Positions 30,481 through 43,194 are shown, counted from the first letter of the stretch. The stretch: 64,000 nt of DNA from Diphasiastrum complanatum (GCA_029204225.1 CM055111.1:10177000-10240999), one strand, 5' to 3'. Notes: generated by a model from the sequence alone, not told the origin. Program-made: numbers and translations.

Positions 30481-32080
30481 ATTTGGTGCACTTAAACTAG
30501 GCAGTAAATATGGTTCTTTGAGTAGAAAACTCTTTCATTTCTATAAACGTAGTTGCAACAAGGTCAAAATGAAGTTCAATTCTCAGGGTTGAAAACAGAT
30601 CATGACCTAGATCAAAATAGACACATGTCAAAATTAGTTGTTGGATCGAAATAGACATTAGATCAAAATAAGTGCTAGATCGAATTAGTTGGGGTCAAAA
30701 TTTTGACCCAAAGGATCAAAGTAGACTCCGATCTGATTCGTCTACCCAAGCCAACTTCAAAATAGATCTCGATTTTCAGGGCTGAAATAGATTTCGACCT
30801 AGAATACGTAAAATGTCTTGTAATTCTATAGATTGTTTTGATTCCTTTGTAGTCCTATAGACTATGTCAATTGCCTTGTAATTCTTTAGGCTATTAGAAA
30901 TAAAATACATATATATACTTTATAGGTCCTCTTAAAAAAAATAGAATTAGATACAAATCTAACACTCTCATTGAATGAGTATCCTTGTAACTTCCCTTTC
31001 TTTAATCTAATCATCTCACAAAATTTATTATGGCTCTCTAAATTTAGAGGCTTAGTGAAAATGTCTGCAACCATGAACTGTGTTTTATAAAAAATATAAA
31101 TGCCTTCTCTAATTAAGACTTTCCCTCTAACATAATGGTATTTAATCTCCATATGCTTATTCTTGGAATGAAACCTAGGATTTAGTAATAGTGCAATAGT
31201 GCTTTGATTATCACAAAACATTTGAGTTGGACTAATTTGAGCTAGTCTGATCTTAGAGAGTAAATGTCTTAGCCAAATACATTCTTTTATAGCATATATT
31301 GCAAAGATATACTTTACCTCTATAGAGAATAAGACAATAGAAGTATTTTTTTTAATGTTCCATGAAATAGGTCCATTGATGAGTAGAATGGCGTAGCCTG
31401 ATGTGGACTTCCTTCTATCCATGTTTCCTATCCAATCTGCATCTGAGGAGCCCTACAAAACATTATAATATTTGACACTAGGTTTGCTATAACATATGCA
31501 TAGGTCCTTTGTAGCTTATAAATACTTTAGCACAAGTGTCTCCAATGTGTTACTCCAAGAATAGACATGTATTGACTATGTGTACTGATGACTACTTGTC
31601 ATTTTTTAGTATTTGTATGAGAGCATTGTTTTTTAGATAGTTTTAATCTTGGATCCATTGAAAATCTTACAATTCTGAAAATCATAGTCTTGCAATAAAT
31701 TATTAATGTATCTTTGTTGTCTTCAATAAAGCATTCTATTGGCTTTGCCTCTATGGACTTGAATGCCAAGAAAAAATTTGTCCAGATTTGTTACATCAAA
31801 TTCATTTGACAACATAGCTTTTACTTCCTTAATAAATTTGATGTCATTGCATATTTTACTATATCATCAACATACAGTGTGATAATAATAAAAGAAGTTC
31901 TTTTGGCATTAAAATATACGTTTGTATGTTAAGAAGAGCTTGGTACAAAATAATGATTTCAAATAAAGAATTAATCTTGTGGAACCGTGCTTGTGGGGAT
32001 GATTTTAGTCCATATAGGGCCTAATGGAATTTGCACACCATATGTTCCTTGCCATTCAGTTCATAGCCTTCGGGCTGGTT
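30481..32080 (-). mobile_element. Copia RT/RNase H relic with probable 3' LTR
   Basis: Minus-strand copia pol runs from about 32075 (RT segment with an ALYGLK-like motif), through YVDD near 31870, the RT end near 31690, a degraded linker, then RNase H in a long open frame (31422-30886) with DRRKSTSGYA, TQMFCDNQSTIALL and MVADIFTKPL. A TGTTAG terminus at 30964 probably starts the 3' LTR, which would extend left into 30481-30963; its outer end and partner LTR were not identified. Gag, protease and integrase are missing on the right, where the element abuts a gypsy element. Confidence 0.8.
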
Positions 32081-32091
32081 TTTACAACTAG

Positions 32092-32300
32092 GAAGAGCTG
32101 CCCTCCAAGCTTTTGGGTTGATGTCCACCAATGCCTCCAAAGATCCCTCCAAGGTGCCTCTCCTCCAATGCCCCTATGATCCGTCCAAAGTAAACAATCA
32201 AATTGGCCTCAAGAATTCACCATCCAACCTTTGCTAGATCCATGCACAAGCAAGCCAATCTAGCACCCCCTTGCTTAACCATTATCAATCACATAGCTAC
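32092..32300 (-). repeat. 3' LTR fragment
   Basis: Similar to about 36090-36350 in the same orientation; the best-matching words are GGCCTCAAG and TCTAGCACCCCCTTGCT. It lacks the U3 portion and abuts the copia relic on its left. Confidence 0.65.
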
Positions 32301-32302
32301 CA

Positions 32303-34030
32303 TCACAGAGTTCTCTGTCGGCTATTAACAATTGCCTCGGGTTCAGGTGGTCCACTCACGGACTCATCACAAAGAAGTTCCACTAGATCTTCCATAGGGA
32401 CCAGGGTCTCCCCAACCCCCAACGAGGGTTTCAACTTACTAACATGGAAAACAGGATGAATTCCAACGTTAGCTGGAAGGTCTAGTTTGTATGCGACCTT
32501 GTTTATCACTTGGATAACCTTAAAAGGACCGCAATACCTAGGTGCCAACTTTGCACACTTAATAGTTTTCAAGCCCCTAGAGTGACTAGGGACTCTCAAA
32601 AACACCCAGTCGTTGACCATGAATACCTTGTGCTTCCGAGATAGATCAGCATAGTGCCTTGCGCCCTGTCTTGGGCACTTCTTATGCTATCTTTAGCCAA
32701 CTGTAACATTTCTTGCATATCTGCAAGGAAATCAGCTGCGGCTTGCCCCTGTAGGTTTTTCATGCCAACACTAATTGGTGATCGAGGTTGAAAACCATAC
32801 ATAAGCATGAAAGGGTTGAATCCAATCGCTGAATTTTTTGCACTGTTATATGCAAATTCCACCAATGGAATGTACTGTTCCCAATCAGACTGCCGATGGC
32901 TCACATATGCTCGAAGCATATCCTCCATCATCTGATTGGTCCTTTCTGTTTGACTGTCTGATTTTTAATGATCTGTAGAACTCAAACTTAAAGTTGTTTC
33001 CAACTTTTCAAATACTGCTTGCCAAAAATTCCCAGCGAATTATGGGTCACGGTCACTGACAATATCGCAAGGCAGCCCGTATAGTCGAAAAAGCTTCTCA
33101 ACAAACAGTTGAGCTAGTTCTGAAGCTTTAACAGTAGTTTTCATTGGGATAAATTGAGCAAACTTCGTAAGTCTGTCAACAATGACCCAAACCGAATCGT
33201 GGCCCTTCCTTGTACGTGGAAGCCCGACCTCAAAATCCATAGATATACTTTCCCACTTTTCGATAGGAATATCTAAAGGATATAATAGGCCACTAGCTTT
33301 TAGCCTCTCTGCTTTATTTAACTGGCACTTAGTACATTTAAGTACATAGGCCTCTACCTGACTTTTCATCTTAGGCCACCAAAATTGCCTTCGAACTAAG
33401 TCAAGTGTTATTTGTATACCCGGATGTCTTGCGCATGGACTATCATGAAACTCATGCAAGTTTTGGGCCCTTAAAGTGTCATTCTCCAGTACACACACCT
33501 TTCCTTTACGGAACAAAATCTTGTTTCGAATTAGGAAATCTGTTTCAGTCTTTTCCTGATTCGAGGAATCTTGCAAACCTGAATCAACCCCCGAAAGTAC
33601 TTGTTGCCAATACTTTTCAAAAAAAAGATCGGACTCATATAGTCCTTGAAGAGACTGAAACAACTCCGATTTTATAACAGTAAAGCACAACTGATTGATA
33701 ACCAGTAACCGACTCAAAGCATCCACTAAAGTATTTTGACTTCCTTTACAATAACATATAGAAAAGTCAAAGACTTGCATCAGCTTAGCCCATCTAGCTT
33801 GCCTCTCCTTTAAATCTATAGCATCACAGAAATATCGAAGAGTCTGATGATCCGTCAAAACTTCAAATCTGGCTCCATACAAATAATGTCGTCAAATTTT
33901 CAAGGAATGAACAATTGCAAACAGTTCCTTCTCATAGGTACAATACCTAGACTGAGTAGGATTGAGTTTCTTGCTTTCATAAGCCATAGGATGTCCATCC
34001 TGCATCAAAATTATGAGTGGGTCCCGTGTC
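32303..34030 (-). pseudogene. Gypsy RNase H end, integrase and C-terminal domain
   Basis: The RNase H end reads YEKELFAIVHSL near 33920 and LTDHQTLRYF near 33850, ending in DALSRL. Integrase follows with the H2C2 zinc-binding domain (HHPGI-type ARHPG, then CTKCQ) near 33430-33330, and the catalytic core (SMDFEVGLP near 33240; DIVSDRDP at 33045, where a stop interrupts). The rest of integrase (EFAYNSAKNSAIGFNPFML, 32931 on) lies in another frame and leads to the usual HPVFHVSKLK segment near 32450. The chromodomain expected in this lineage is not recognisable past 32340. The element is inactive because of stops and frameshifts. Confidence 0.85.
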
Positions 34031-34039
34031 AAAAAGAAC

Positions 34040-35042
34040 AATAACAACCTGATCATTAATTTTATTTCAATGCAAATAAGGTCATTAGAACCGAAAACTA
34101 AAGAACTAAGGAAACAAACATCCATCTCATTACTTCGAGATAGATAACTTGAGGTTGAAGCTTGTTTTTTGACACAATCATGTGCAAGGTGTCCCTCGTC
34201 ATTGCACTTGAAGCACATGTTTTTCTTACAAGCTTCAGCTTTATCATTGCCACCATGATGGTTTTTAAAGTTTTTCTTGGTTTTCTTAGGATAGTTGGAA
34301 TTGGGATGTGTTTCATTAACACCTTCCCTATCCTTCCTCTTAAATTGAAAACCTTTTTTTTGCTCATTAGGCTGTTGACCCCTAGGTGGCTTAGGTGTGT
34401 CATCAAAGTATTTTGCAGCCCTAATAGCATCTTCTAGGGTTTTTGGATGGATCCTACAAACATCCACTTGATAATCTTTTGGTAACCTATCAATAAACAT
34501 TAACATTTGTACCTTAGACAAAGTGGACTCAAGTACTCATGAAAATCTTGAATAAACTATTCCAAACCTTTATTCATGGTTAGATGACTCAACTTTTGGA
34601 AGTGTTCATAGTCATTTAAAAGTGGTAGAAAATAATCCCTAAAAAGCTTGCAAAAATCATCTCATGTACAAGGTTGATTGCCCTTTGCAACTAAGTCATC
34701 CCAACAAACTAAGGCTCTTCCTTCAAGGAATATGGTGACAGTGGATAACTTCTCAGATTCAGGGAATTGGTTCATGGCAAAGTACTTGTGCCAAACATTT
34801 AGCCAAGAACTTACCACTTGTAAGTTCCTATCTTTCTTCTCCCCCTTAAACACTTTTACAGGAGGTGGAACTACATGCTTCTTCTGATTGGCTAACCTAG
34901 ACTCTAAGTCTTGGTCTCTTTGATTAGTTTCAAGAAGCTGCTTATTAGTGGTTTGAATTTGTTGGTATAAAAGTTCAAGAGCTTGTGCCACATTGGATGG
35001 GTTTGATAGATCAAATGTTGGGTTTTCATTGGTTTGATCCAT
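34040..35042 (-). pseudogene. Gypsy gag with zinc knuckle
   Basis: The N-terminal half (35042-34662) holds the gag core, with a Gln-rich coiled-coil-like start (ALELLYQQIQTTNKQLLETN), VKVFKGEKKDR and a Trp-containing helical region. After a break the frame 34521-33892 gives KVQMLMFIDRLPKDYQV and a CCHC zinc knuckle MCFKCNDEGHLAHDCVK near 34200, used to bind element RNA. About 40 residues later the same open frame runs into RNase H sequence, showing that the protease-RT block was removed without loss of frame. Confidence 0.85.
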
Positions 35043-36050
35043 TGGGGTTGCTTGTGTGTTTTCCTATTATGCAAATACAACAACAAGTGCTCAAATTAGA
35101 ATGATAGAAAGTTTCAATTGTTACATCCAATGCAAATAAAAAGCATTTACTTATATTCATTCAATCTTATTGTTTGTAAGTTCAATCCAAGCCTACTATT
35201 TGCAAGCTTAATCCAAGCTTAAGAAGAAAACAACAACAAGCTACATTTGTCTTAATCAAAAGCAAAAATGAAAATCAAATCTTTATGTAAACTTCAATTA
35301 ACTAATCTAAGCTAATGTTTACATAAAGTTTCCAATTCCATTTGTCATTTCAAAAGCAACCAAAGTTTTCACATTTCTCACTATTCTAGATATCCAAAAC
35401 CAAGAAACTAGTGTCTAGAAATGGATAACTAATGAAGCTTTATGAAAACTTTAATTTTCAGATCTGATTTTCAGATTTACAAGTCTCAAAATGACAAAAA
35501 ACAGAATCTCAAAACTTGTTTTATGCACAAAGTTAACTACCATTCCCTTCCTACATTGCCATCTTCATGAAACTAGAAGATAAAAAGGTGTAACTAATGA
35601 AGTTTGAATGAAAACTTCACTTTTCAGATCTGATTTTCAGATTTACAGGTCTGAAAAACAGAATTTCAAAATGAAAATTAGAACTTCAAACCTGCATTTA
35701 CGCAAAAAAAAACACTAGTTTTGATCAAAACACATAGCTAGAGTCAATCTTTTTGTCAAAAAATGTTTGTGTATGTAGAGGAAGACTTCCTCTACCCATC
35801 CCACAAATCATTTTTCAGAACTTTTAAAAACCCAAAGCCCACTTTAAAACTTCTCTAACATGATAAAAAATCAGCCCCTAAACAATTCTATAAGCATCAC
35901 TACTCTCTTCCAAAGAGAACTAGATTCATTGGGTACTTCAACTACAAGCTTCCTACAACTAGAAAAGCCTATAATCTTTCCCAAAAAAAATTAAGTTGGT
36001 GATCTTAATAGAACTTGAAGAAGGTTAAAAAGGTTACCATCCTTTGTCTA

Positions 36051-36062
36051 GCTCTAATACCA
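36051..36062 (-). promoter_or_regulatory. Primer-binding site of the gypsy element
   Basis: The reverse complement reads TGGTATTAGAGC, matching the 3' end of initiator tRNA-Met except for one base. It sits between the LTR and gag, as expected for the minus-strand DNA primer. Confidence 0.75.
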
Positions 36063-36064
36063 CT

Positions 36065-37200
36065 TCTACAAGTAGAAGTGAGGAAGTCCTCCAAATCCAA
36101 GGTAGAGCCTCCAAATGTCCTCCAGGCAACCTGCAAGCTTCAAGATGCTCCCCAACTCCAAGCTAGAATGTCTCCACCTGCAAGTAAGGATCTGCAAGCC
36201 TCCAAGATCTCTCCTCCACTTGTGTCCCTACTCTTTAAACATGAAGATAGATAACAAGCTGGCCTCAAGTATTCACCACCCAACCATAGCCAGATCCAAG
36301 CTCAGCGCAAGACCTATCTAGCACCCCCTTGCTAACCATAAACAAATCACAAGCATACCACAACACTCCATAGCATTCTCAAGATCTAAACCCTACTTAT
36401 GTCCCATACCATAAGCAAGATCCACACCTCGAGCATACTACCACAAGAAAGCACTCTACACACTAGTAGCAACACTAGAGCATAAGCCAAGCAAACAAGA
36501 GAGATCTCCCTCTCCCAATGGGCGCCCTACTACCCTCATATAGATGTCCCATGGACCCTTCCATGCTCATTTAATGAGAGAGAGAGAGAGAGAAGCCTAG
36601 GGGAGTTAAAGAATCTCTAAGAGCCTCCATAGGCTTATGAAAGGTTAAGAGACTCCTTCCATAACCTATGACTCTTTGAATGACTTTCTTGTGTAAGTTG
36701 GAAACTCAATGGACACTTTAGAAGGGCGCCCTCCTACTAGGTCCCATTGCCCAAGTTGTGCAAGTACACTTTGGTCCTAGACCAATAAAGTGATATGGTT
36801 CAAGGTTGAGGCCCAAGGTTTAGAATAATAGTCATCCAATGACTTTTTAACACCTCTCTAGGTTCCATACCTCCATCCAAGGCATAGACACCTACTTGCC
36901 CTTTACCAAGGACACTAGTACCTTAATCTAAGACACCTACCCTTAATACTAAGGGTACCCCTTATCCAAGGGTCACGTGACTCCATACCTCCAACTCAGG
37001 TATAGTCACTTGTCTACCCTTATCCAAGGGCACATACCCTTAATCCTAAGGGTACCTTGCCATTTAGCCCCCAACACTAAATGGACTATTAGGGGTCTGA
37101 AGTATTGCTAGTTACATAGGTATGTAACACCGCTAGTAAGCGAGACTGTCTGACATAGTTCATGAGAGACTTGCGTCGGACGCGCTGGGTGGGTTTGTCA
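36065..37200 (-). repeat. 5' LTR of the gypsy element (outer edge approximate)
   Basis: Non-coding DNA upstream of the primer-binding site, partly matching 32092-32300. It is rich in CCTAAGGGTACC-like words (several copies at 36900-37060) and holds a short (GA)n tract at 36577-36593. The inner edge has a CTTCTAC..GTAGAAG palindrome. The outer end is probably near a TGTGACAAACCC word on the minus strand (about 37200). Confidence 0.6.
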
Positions 37201-38578
37201 CACAACGCTCTAGAAAAGATCATTGATAATACAATAGCTATTATGCACATGCTTTTTCTTTATCTTGAATGATATCGAATGTTTTTTATGTTTGATCATT
37301 GCTTGTACATCTTCAGTTGTTTCTTCTTATTCGGCACAATGGCTCAATCTTGCTAAATGCTTAAACGAATTAGTAACGTAGGTCAGCAGTGTCTGTCTAC
37401 ACTCTGAAAGATTGTAGATCTGATCTAGCAACATTAGCCGCCAGTCATAATCGAATTCCATCCGAGTCCATCAAAGAGAAAAAAGGACGAATCCCTTTCG
37501 GATTCGTTTCGTGCATCTAATTTCGATCAATAGTGCTATCAGAGCTGCTCAAGAGATGAAGTTGATTCAATCTGATTCAATTTCTTACTTCTCATCAGTG
37601 GTATCAGAGTGTATAACAACTTCAGAGTCGATTGAAGCTTATTACAGCAAAAGCCAATCAGAGCCTATCAGTTCTCTGAAGGCTATCAGATCCAAGAGAT
37701 CACATTCAGAACAAGAAACCAAAAACAAGCTAAAAAACATAGTTTACTACAATGGCATCTATAAGCAGCATACAGTCGAAGATCTACACCATCCTCCACT
37801 CATCCGAGTCTAACTTCCTAGCATGGAAGGTAAAGACCTCTCTCATCTTGAAGGGAGAAAACTCATGGCCCTAGGTGGACGTCACCGAAGAGATGCCTAC
37901 AAACATTGGCAGAGAGATACGAGAGTGGAGATAAAGAAATGACAAGGCAGTAGCCATCTTATCCTCCTCCATCGAAAATAGCCTAATGCTTGACCTCACG
38001 ACACTCTCTTACGCAAGAGAGATGTGAGATGCATTATTGACCAGGTTCCAGACAAAATCACGCAGCTGGATAATGCTTCTCGAAGACCATCTAACCAACC
38101 TACGATGGAATGGAAAGACTTCACATCCTTTATCAGAAAGATGAAGAATATGTTCCTTTCGTTACACAACGCCGGAATAGACAATGGAGTCTCAGTAGAG
38201 AAGCAACTCACCTACTTGCTACGAGCTTTACCAAGATCCTTCCAGAATACCCAAACATTGCTAGCCAAAGATCCACAGATGACTCTCGAAAAAGTGGTAA
38301 TCAAGATTTGAGAAGAAGTCGAAGCACCTTGATCAGACCGAAAACAGGATCGAGATCAGTAGGTGGAGAAAATCGCCAAAGGCAAATGGATGAGCAAAGA
38401 CAAGCCAAGACAGCAAGACTATGAAAAGAAAACATGCATGAGAAGTAAGCGAGAAGGTCACACAGTCGATATGTGTTGGCTGAACTCGAAGATCGAATGT
38501 ATCCATTGATACAAAAAAGGTCATGGAGCTATGGACTGCTACCAGAATCCGAAGTCACTTTGACCTTCTATTTTTAGA
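37201..38578 (+). mobile_element. Copia leader and gag relic
   Basis: A plus-strand LTR end is followed by a tRNA-Met primer-binding-like TGGTATCAGAGTG at about 37600, then a decayed gag from about 37770: a start similar to SSESNFLAWKVKTSLILKGE, then mid-gag KDFTSFIRKMKNMFLSLHNA (38115 on) in another frame, and a Cys/His knuckle with CIHCYKKGHGAMDCYQ-like reading near 38500 (the second Cys seems replaced). No pol follows; a second copia leader starts at about 38960. Confidence 0.7.
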
Positions 38579-39166
38579 ATTAATGTTCGTTGACTTGGCA
38601 GTAGATATATTTGAATCACACTTATGCACAGTGAATCAGACGAATGTTCTTTTTTGTATTTTTTAGGGTTTTGGATGTTTTTTGGTGTTTTCTGATTGGT
38701 TTTTTGATATTTTGAAAATCTGCTGAGAAAGAATGTTCACTCTTCAATATGAAGGTTCAGTAATCAAAATCGAAGGTGCTTGCAACTCGGCAAATGTTTC
38801 TTGAAAGAGGGTAAAAAGTTATCAGCTCTGATGATAATTTTTGTCTCCTTTTGACCAAGATCTGGCAGATTTGACCGATTTTTGTTGTTTTTTCTGTTTC
38901 TTTCTAGACACACAAATTATTTTGAGCTAGACCTATCTTCTGCATACCACTTTCCGACATGGTATCAGAGTGAAATCATTACTTCTTTATTTGATTCCAA
39001 CATGATATCAGAGTGAAAGCTCTAATACTTGATATCTTTCGTGATATCAAATTGATATCATACTTTTCAGTTCTTTTTCAACTTTTCAGTATTAGAGAAT
39101 TGATTTCTTATTATTGGCATTACCACATCTTAGCGTCATCAATACAATCAACAAACTAAATTCCAA

Positions 39167-39715
39167 ATGGATTCTCAAAGTAAAGTCGGTCTTATCACAG
39201 ACAAGCTGAATGGATCCAATTATTATTTGTGGAAATCTAAGATGAAGACCTTGCTAATCGCCAACGAATTATGGGATGTTGTTACAAGTATAGAAGTAGA
39301 ACCTGAAGACGACGACTCAAAGTGGAAATCGAAGGACGATAAAGCTTTCGCGCTTATTATCCTCAATATATCATATACACAGATTGGACACATAGCTGAA
39401 GCTAAAATGTCAAGAGACATTTGGGACATCCTGAACTCACTATATGACGTAAGGGACATAACTACTAAGTTACATCTACGAAGGAAATTCTTCACATTCA
39501 AGATGTCTACTGGTGATTCACTTCAGAGTCACATTAACCAGTTTAAGCTCTTGCAACAAATGGCCGCTGTCAGATCAGTCATAGACGATCAAGACGCAAT
39601 CATGACATTACTTTCAAGCTTTCCCTCTACACATGAGAACTGGGTGATGATTATATCGACACACTCAGATCTAACTCTTACAAGAGCTATCTATGTTGCT
39701 GCAAGAAGACAATAG
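39167..39715 (+). pseudogene. Copia gag (UBN2/DUF4219 type)
   Basis: The capsid-like protein of the element. The open frame starts with LNGSNYYLWKSKMKTLL and ELWDVV, typical of copia gag N-termini, followed by the UBN2-type core (DIWDILNSLYD, LHLRRKFFTFKMSTGDSLQSH, ILLSSFPSTHENW-like end). It stops at 39715. The zinc knuckle CKYCKRNNHQIKDC lies 150 bases further in another frame, so gag is frameshifted between core and knuckle. Confidence 0.85.
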
Positions 39716-39859
39716 AAGAAGTCAAGACACTTCGACTACTTCCTCCTCTCAGGCTCTATTTGTCAACAAAGGCTCGAAGCGATAGAAGCAGAAAAGCTCC
39801 AAGAAGGTTGCAACGTATTAGAAACAGACTCAAATTCAAACACAATCATCATATCCACA

Positions 39860-41640
39860 ATCGAAGAAGATGTTTTGCAAGTATTGCAAGCGCAATAACC
39901 ATCAGATCAAGGATTGCCAAATTCTCTAAGCGAAGAACGCAGCCAAGAGACCTAATCAACAAGCAAACACAATCTCATCATCTCCCCAGGTCGAAGTGGA
40001 CGAAGGCACATTCATGGTCAAAGATGACAGCGCATTGTTGGATGACTCATGGTTTCTGGATTCTGGAGCAACTCAACATATGACCAATCAACGTGAGATC
40101 TTCAACTCCTACACGCCTTACAACACGAAGAAATTTGTTCATCTTGGTGACAATAGTACTCACACCATTGAAGGTGAAAGTACTATAAGAATACGATTCC
40201 AGCATGATCAATTCAAATTACTATCAAAAGTCTTATATGTTCCTGAACTCTCTACAAATCTGTTATCAGTAAGTAGAATTACAGATTTAGGTCATAAGGT
40301 ATCTGATCAATGCATAATTATTGATAGGAGTGATAAGATCCTTGCACTTGGCAAGAGGCAGGGTTACTTATATAGATTGGCACACTGCTATTCTGAGTCT
40401 AGTCAAGCCTTGAAAACCTCTGTTCTATTCAATAAAGCATTACTAAGGCATCATCACTTAGGACACGTAAATCATGCTTCTATTTTGAACATGTTTATAC
40501 AATCCATGGTTCTTGATCTCGACTATCCTTCTGGTAAGGTTGATCTCCCTGTCTGTCAAAGCTGCATCTTTGGAAAGCATGCTAGGATTCCTTTTAGATC
40601 AAACCATATGCATGTAGCAAAAGATCTGTTAGATGTTGTTCATATAGATATATGTGGACCTATGCAAACTCCTTCATTGCTAGATGCAAAGTATTTCATT
40701 ACCTTTATTGACGAATTCTCTAAAAGAATAGTTGTTTATTTCATTAAACATAAATCAGAGGCTTTCATAAAATTCAGACAATTCAAAGAGCATGCTGAGA
40801 ATTAAACTGGCAAACGACTCAAAGCATTGAGGTCAAATTACGGGGGGGAAGTACATCTCCAACGAATTCAAGGACTATTGCCTTAACAACGGCATTGAGC
40901 AACAATACATCACTTCCTATTCGCCTCAGTCAAATGGTCTTGCTGAGAGAAAGAACAGGACCTTAGTTGAATCGGCAAAGTGCATGTTATCACATGCGAC
41001 ACTTCCGAAGTGCTTCTGGGCTGAAGCTATTTCAATAGCAACCTATATTCAGAATAGATGTTCTACTGAAGGCCTTTCAGACAAAACACCATTCGAAGTT
41101 TGGACAGGAATCAAACCTTCTTTATCAAATCTATGAGTTCTTGGATAAACTTCTTTTGCGCAGATTCCTTGTGATCTCAAGAAGAAGCTCGACTTCCAAA
41201 GTATCAAATGTGTTTTCATCAGCTACACTACTTCAGCTAAAGCCTACAAGTTGTTCTATCCCATTGAGTAGAAGATATTTACTAGCTGGGATGTCATCTT
41301 ATCAAAGATCAGTTTCAAGACCTCAAAGGAAAGGGTAGTTCCCATGTAGCCAACCTATCAGATTCTCCTGATGTTTTGAACTTTCCAGTTCCTCAGTCGA
41401 CTATTTCTATTGAAGGTCCAAGCTCCTCTACTCTTGACGAACAACAAATCAATGACGAACCAAAAGATGATGATGTTGCAGATCAGCAACTACAGTATGA
41501 TGGAAATAATCAACTTCCTACATTACCTAGAAGATCTTCAAGAACCAGCAGACCACCTAACCGGTACATTGACGAGTCTGCAGCTTATCTTGTTCAGAAA
41601 CCAACGTCCGTCCAAGAGGAACTCAGTTAGCCTGATTCAG
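39860..41640 (+). pseudogene. Copia zinc knuckle, protease and integrase
   Basis: The protease active site WFLDSGATQHMT lies near 40055. GAG-pre-integrase and the HHCC zinc domain follow (HHHLGHVNH.., CQSCIFGKHA), then the catalytic core start VVHIDICGPM near 40640 and the open frame ends at 40805 (stop after HAEN). Integrase resumes downstream in other frames (SPQSNGLAERKN near 40930, SCFWAEAIS-like near 41010, then a frame at 41141). The acidic linker to RT is 41376-41630. Separate stops and frameshifts prevent production of a functional enzyme. Confidence 0.85.
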
Positions 41641-43188
41641 ATCTCTGGAAAGAAACTATGGATAAGGAGTATTCATCTCTTATCAAGAACCAGACGTGGA
41701 CGATTGTCGAATTACATGCCAGCAGAAACGTAGTTGATTGTAAATGGATTTTCAAAGTCAAGTACAACGCAGATGGAAGCATCAACAAAAGAAAGACACG
41801 ACTTGTAGCCAGAGGATTCTCTCAGGTATACAATGTCGATTACACTAAGACTTTCAGTCCAGTAGTCAAGCATTCTTCTATTCAACTTTTGCTATCATTT
41901 GCCGCTGCAACAGATTTGGAAATACATCAAAAGGATGTACAGACAGCATATCTCAATGGACTCATCGAAGAAGACATTTACATGGTGCAACCCGAAGGTT
42001 ATATTATCGAGGGTAAACACAATCATGTGTGTAAACTCCATAAGGCACTTTATGGCTTGAAGCAATCTGCCCGAGCATGGTTTCAAAGGATCAATACTTT
42101 CCTTATTGATCACGGCTATACACCTAGCTCTTCATATTCAAACGTTTACTTCAAAGCAGTGTAGCAGTCTTTTATCATTATCACTTTGTACATAGATAAT
42201 ACATTGCTTTTCAACAATAGTACCGATTTGATAAAAGAAGCCAAGATAATGCTATCTTCTGAATTCGACATGACCGATATTGGTGAAGCTCATTTATACC
42301 TTGGTATACAAATCCACAAAGATAGAAAACAGAAGTTGGTCTACTTTACACAATAGAGGTACATCTACAACATTCTAGTCAGATATAATCTGATCAATCG
42401 CAAGTTAGCTCTCTCACCAATGGAACCAGGACTCCAATTGTCAAAGGACCAGTATCCCCAAACAATTCATGAGAAGCAGTAGATGCGTGAGTATCTTAAC
42501 CATTCTATTATATGATCTCTTATGTACGCCATGATCTATACCAGGCCAGACATAGCTTTTGCAGTCAGCTCTCTCAGTCAGTATATGACTAATCCTGGTA
42601 TAACACATTGGAGGGCTCTTATCAGAGTCATGAGAAATCTTTGAGCTACTATGGACTTTTACATTTGTTATGGAGCAGTCGGCAATGACAAACTCAATTT
42701 CCTCAGTGGTTACATAGATGCAAGTTGGGCAGGAGATGTAGACACTCGTAAATCTACTTCAGGATTTACATTCTTCCTCAACAATGGTCCAATTTCCTAG
42801 AACAGTCGCAAGCAATCTTCAATAGCTCTATCTTCCACTGAATCAGAGTATATCGCAGCCTCTCAAGCTACAAAGGAAGCAATTTGATTGAGGAACTTAC
42901 TCTCAGATATTGGTATGAATCAATATGCTCCGACGATATTATTTTGTGATAATCAAAGTGCCATCGCTTTACCAGCCAGTCCTAGATTTCATTCCAGGAG
43001 TAAGTACATTGAACTGAAGTATCATTTTGTTCGAAGCAAAGTTCTTAATGAAGAGGTCAGATTGTAGTACTGTAGAACACAAGATTTGATAGCAGATGTT
43101 TTTACTAAAGCATTAAGTTTGGAATCACACAAAAGATTCTGTGTAGAGCTAAGTTTGAAGGTCAAGGCATTCAAGGATTCAGATTAAG
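41640..43188 (+). pseudogene. Copia RT and RNase H with many stops
   Basis: The RT N-terminal part is intact in 41658-42164 (CKWIFKVKYNADGS, RLVARGFSQVYNVDY, DVQTAYLNG, HKALYGLKQSARAW). After a TAG at 42163 translation continues in the same frame through the catalytic site, where TLYIDNTLLF shows Asn in place of the second Asp of the YxDD box (near 42190), and into RNase H (SGYIDASWAG, ALSSTESEYIAAS, ILFCDNQSAIAL, LIADVFTKALS). At least eight in-frame stops occur. The frame itself is kept to the end, so decay was mainly by point mutation. Confidence 0.87.
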
Positions 43189-43194
43189 GGAGAG

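Larger units (their letters stand above)
32092..37200 (-). mobile_element. Ty3/gypsy element with gag joined to RNase H (protease and RT lost)
   Basis: Read from high to low coordinates: a long 5' LTR (about 36065-37200), primer-binding site at 36062-36051 (TGGTATTAGAGC, one change from the initiator tRNA-Met type), leader, gag (35042 to about 34100), then directly the last part of RNase H (34020 on), integrase (33500-32600), an integrase C-terminal segment ending at 32303, and a 3' LTR fragment (32092-32300). Aspartic protease and nearly all of RT are absent. The 3' LTR fragment corresponds only to the inner part of the 5' LTR (shared GGCCTCAAG..TTCACC and TCTAGCACCCCCTTGCT), so its U3 half is also deleted. 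Confidence 0.85.

Noticed and set aside
37511-37813. 100-residue plus-strand frame in the copia leader
   Set aside because: It spans a primer-binding-like site and has no gag-like composition; it looks like leader sequence that happens to be open.
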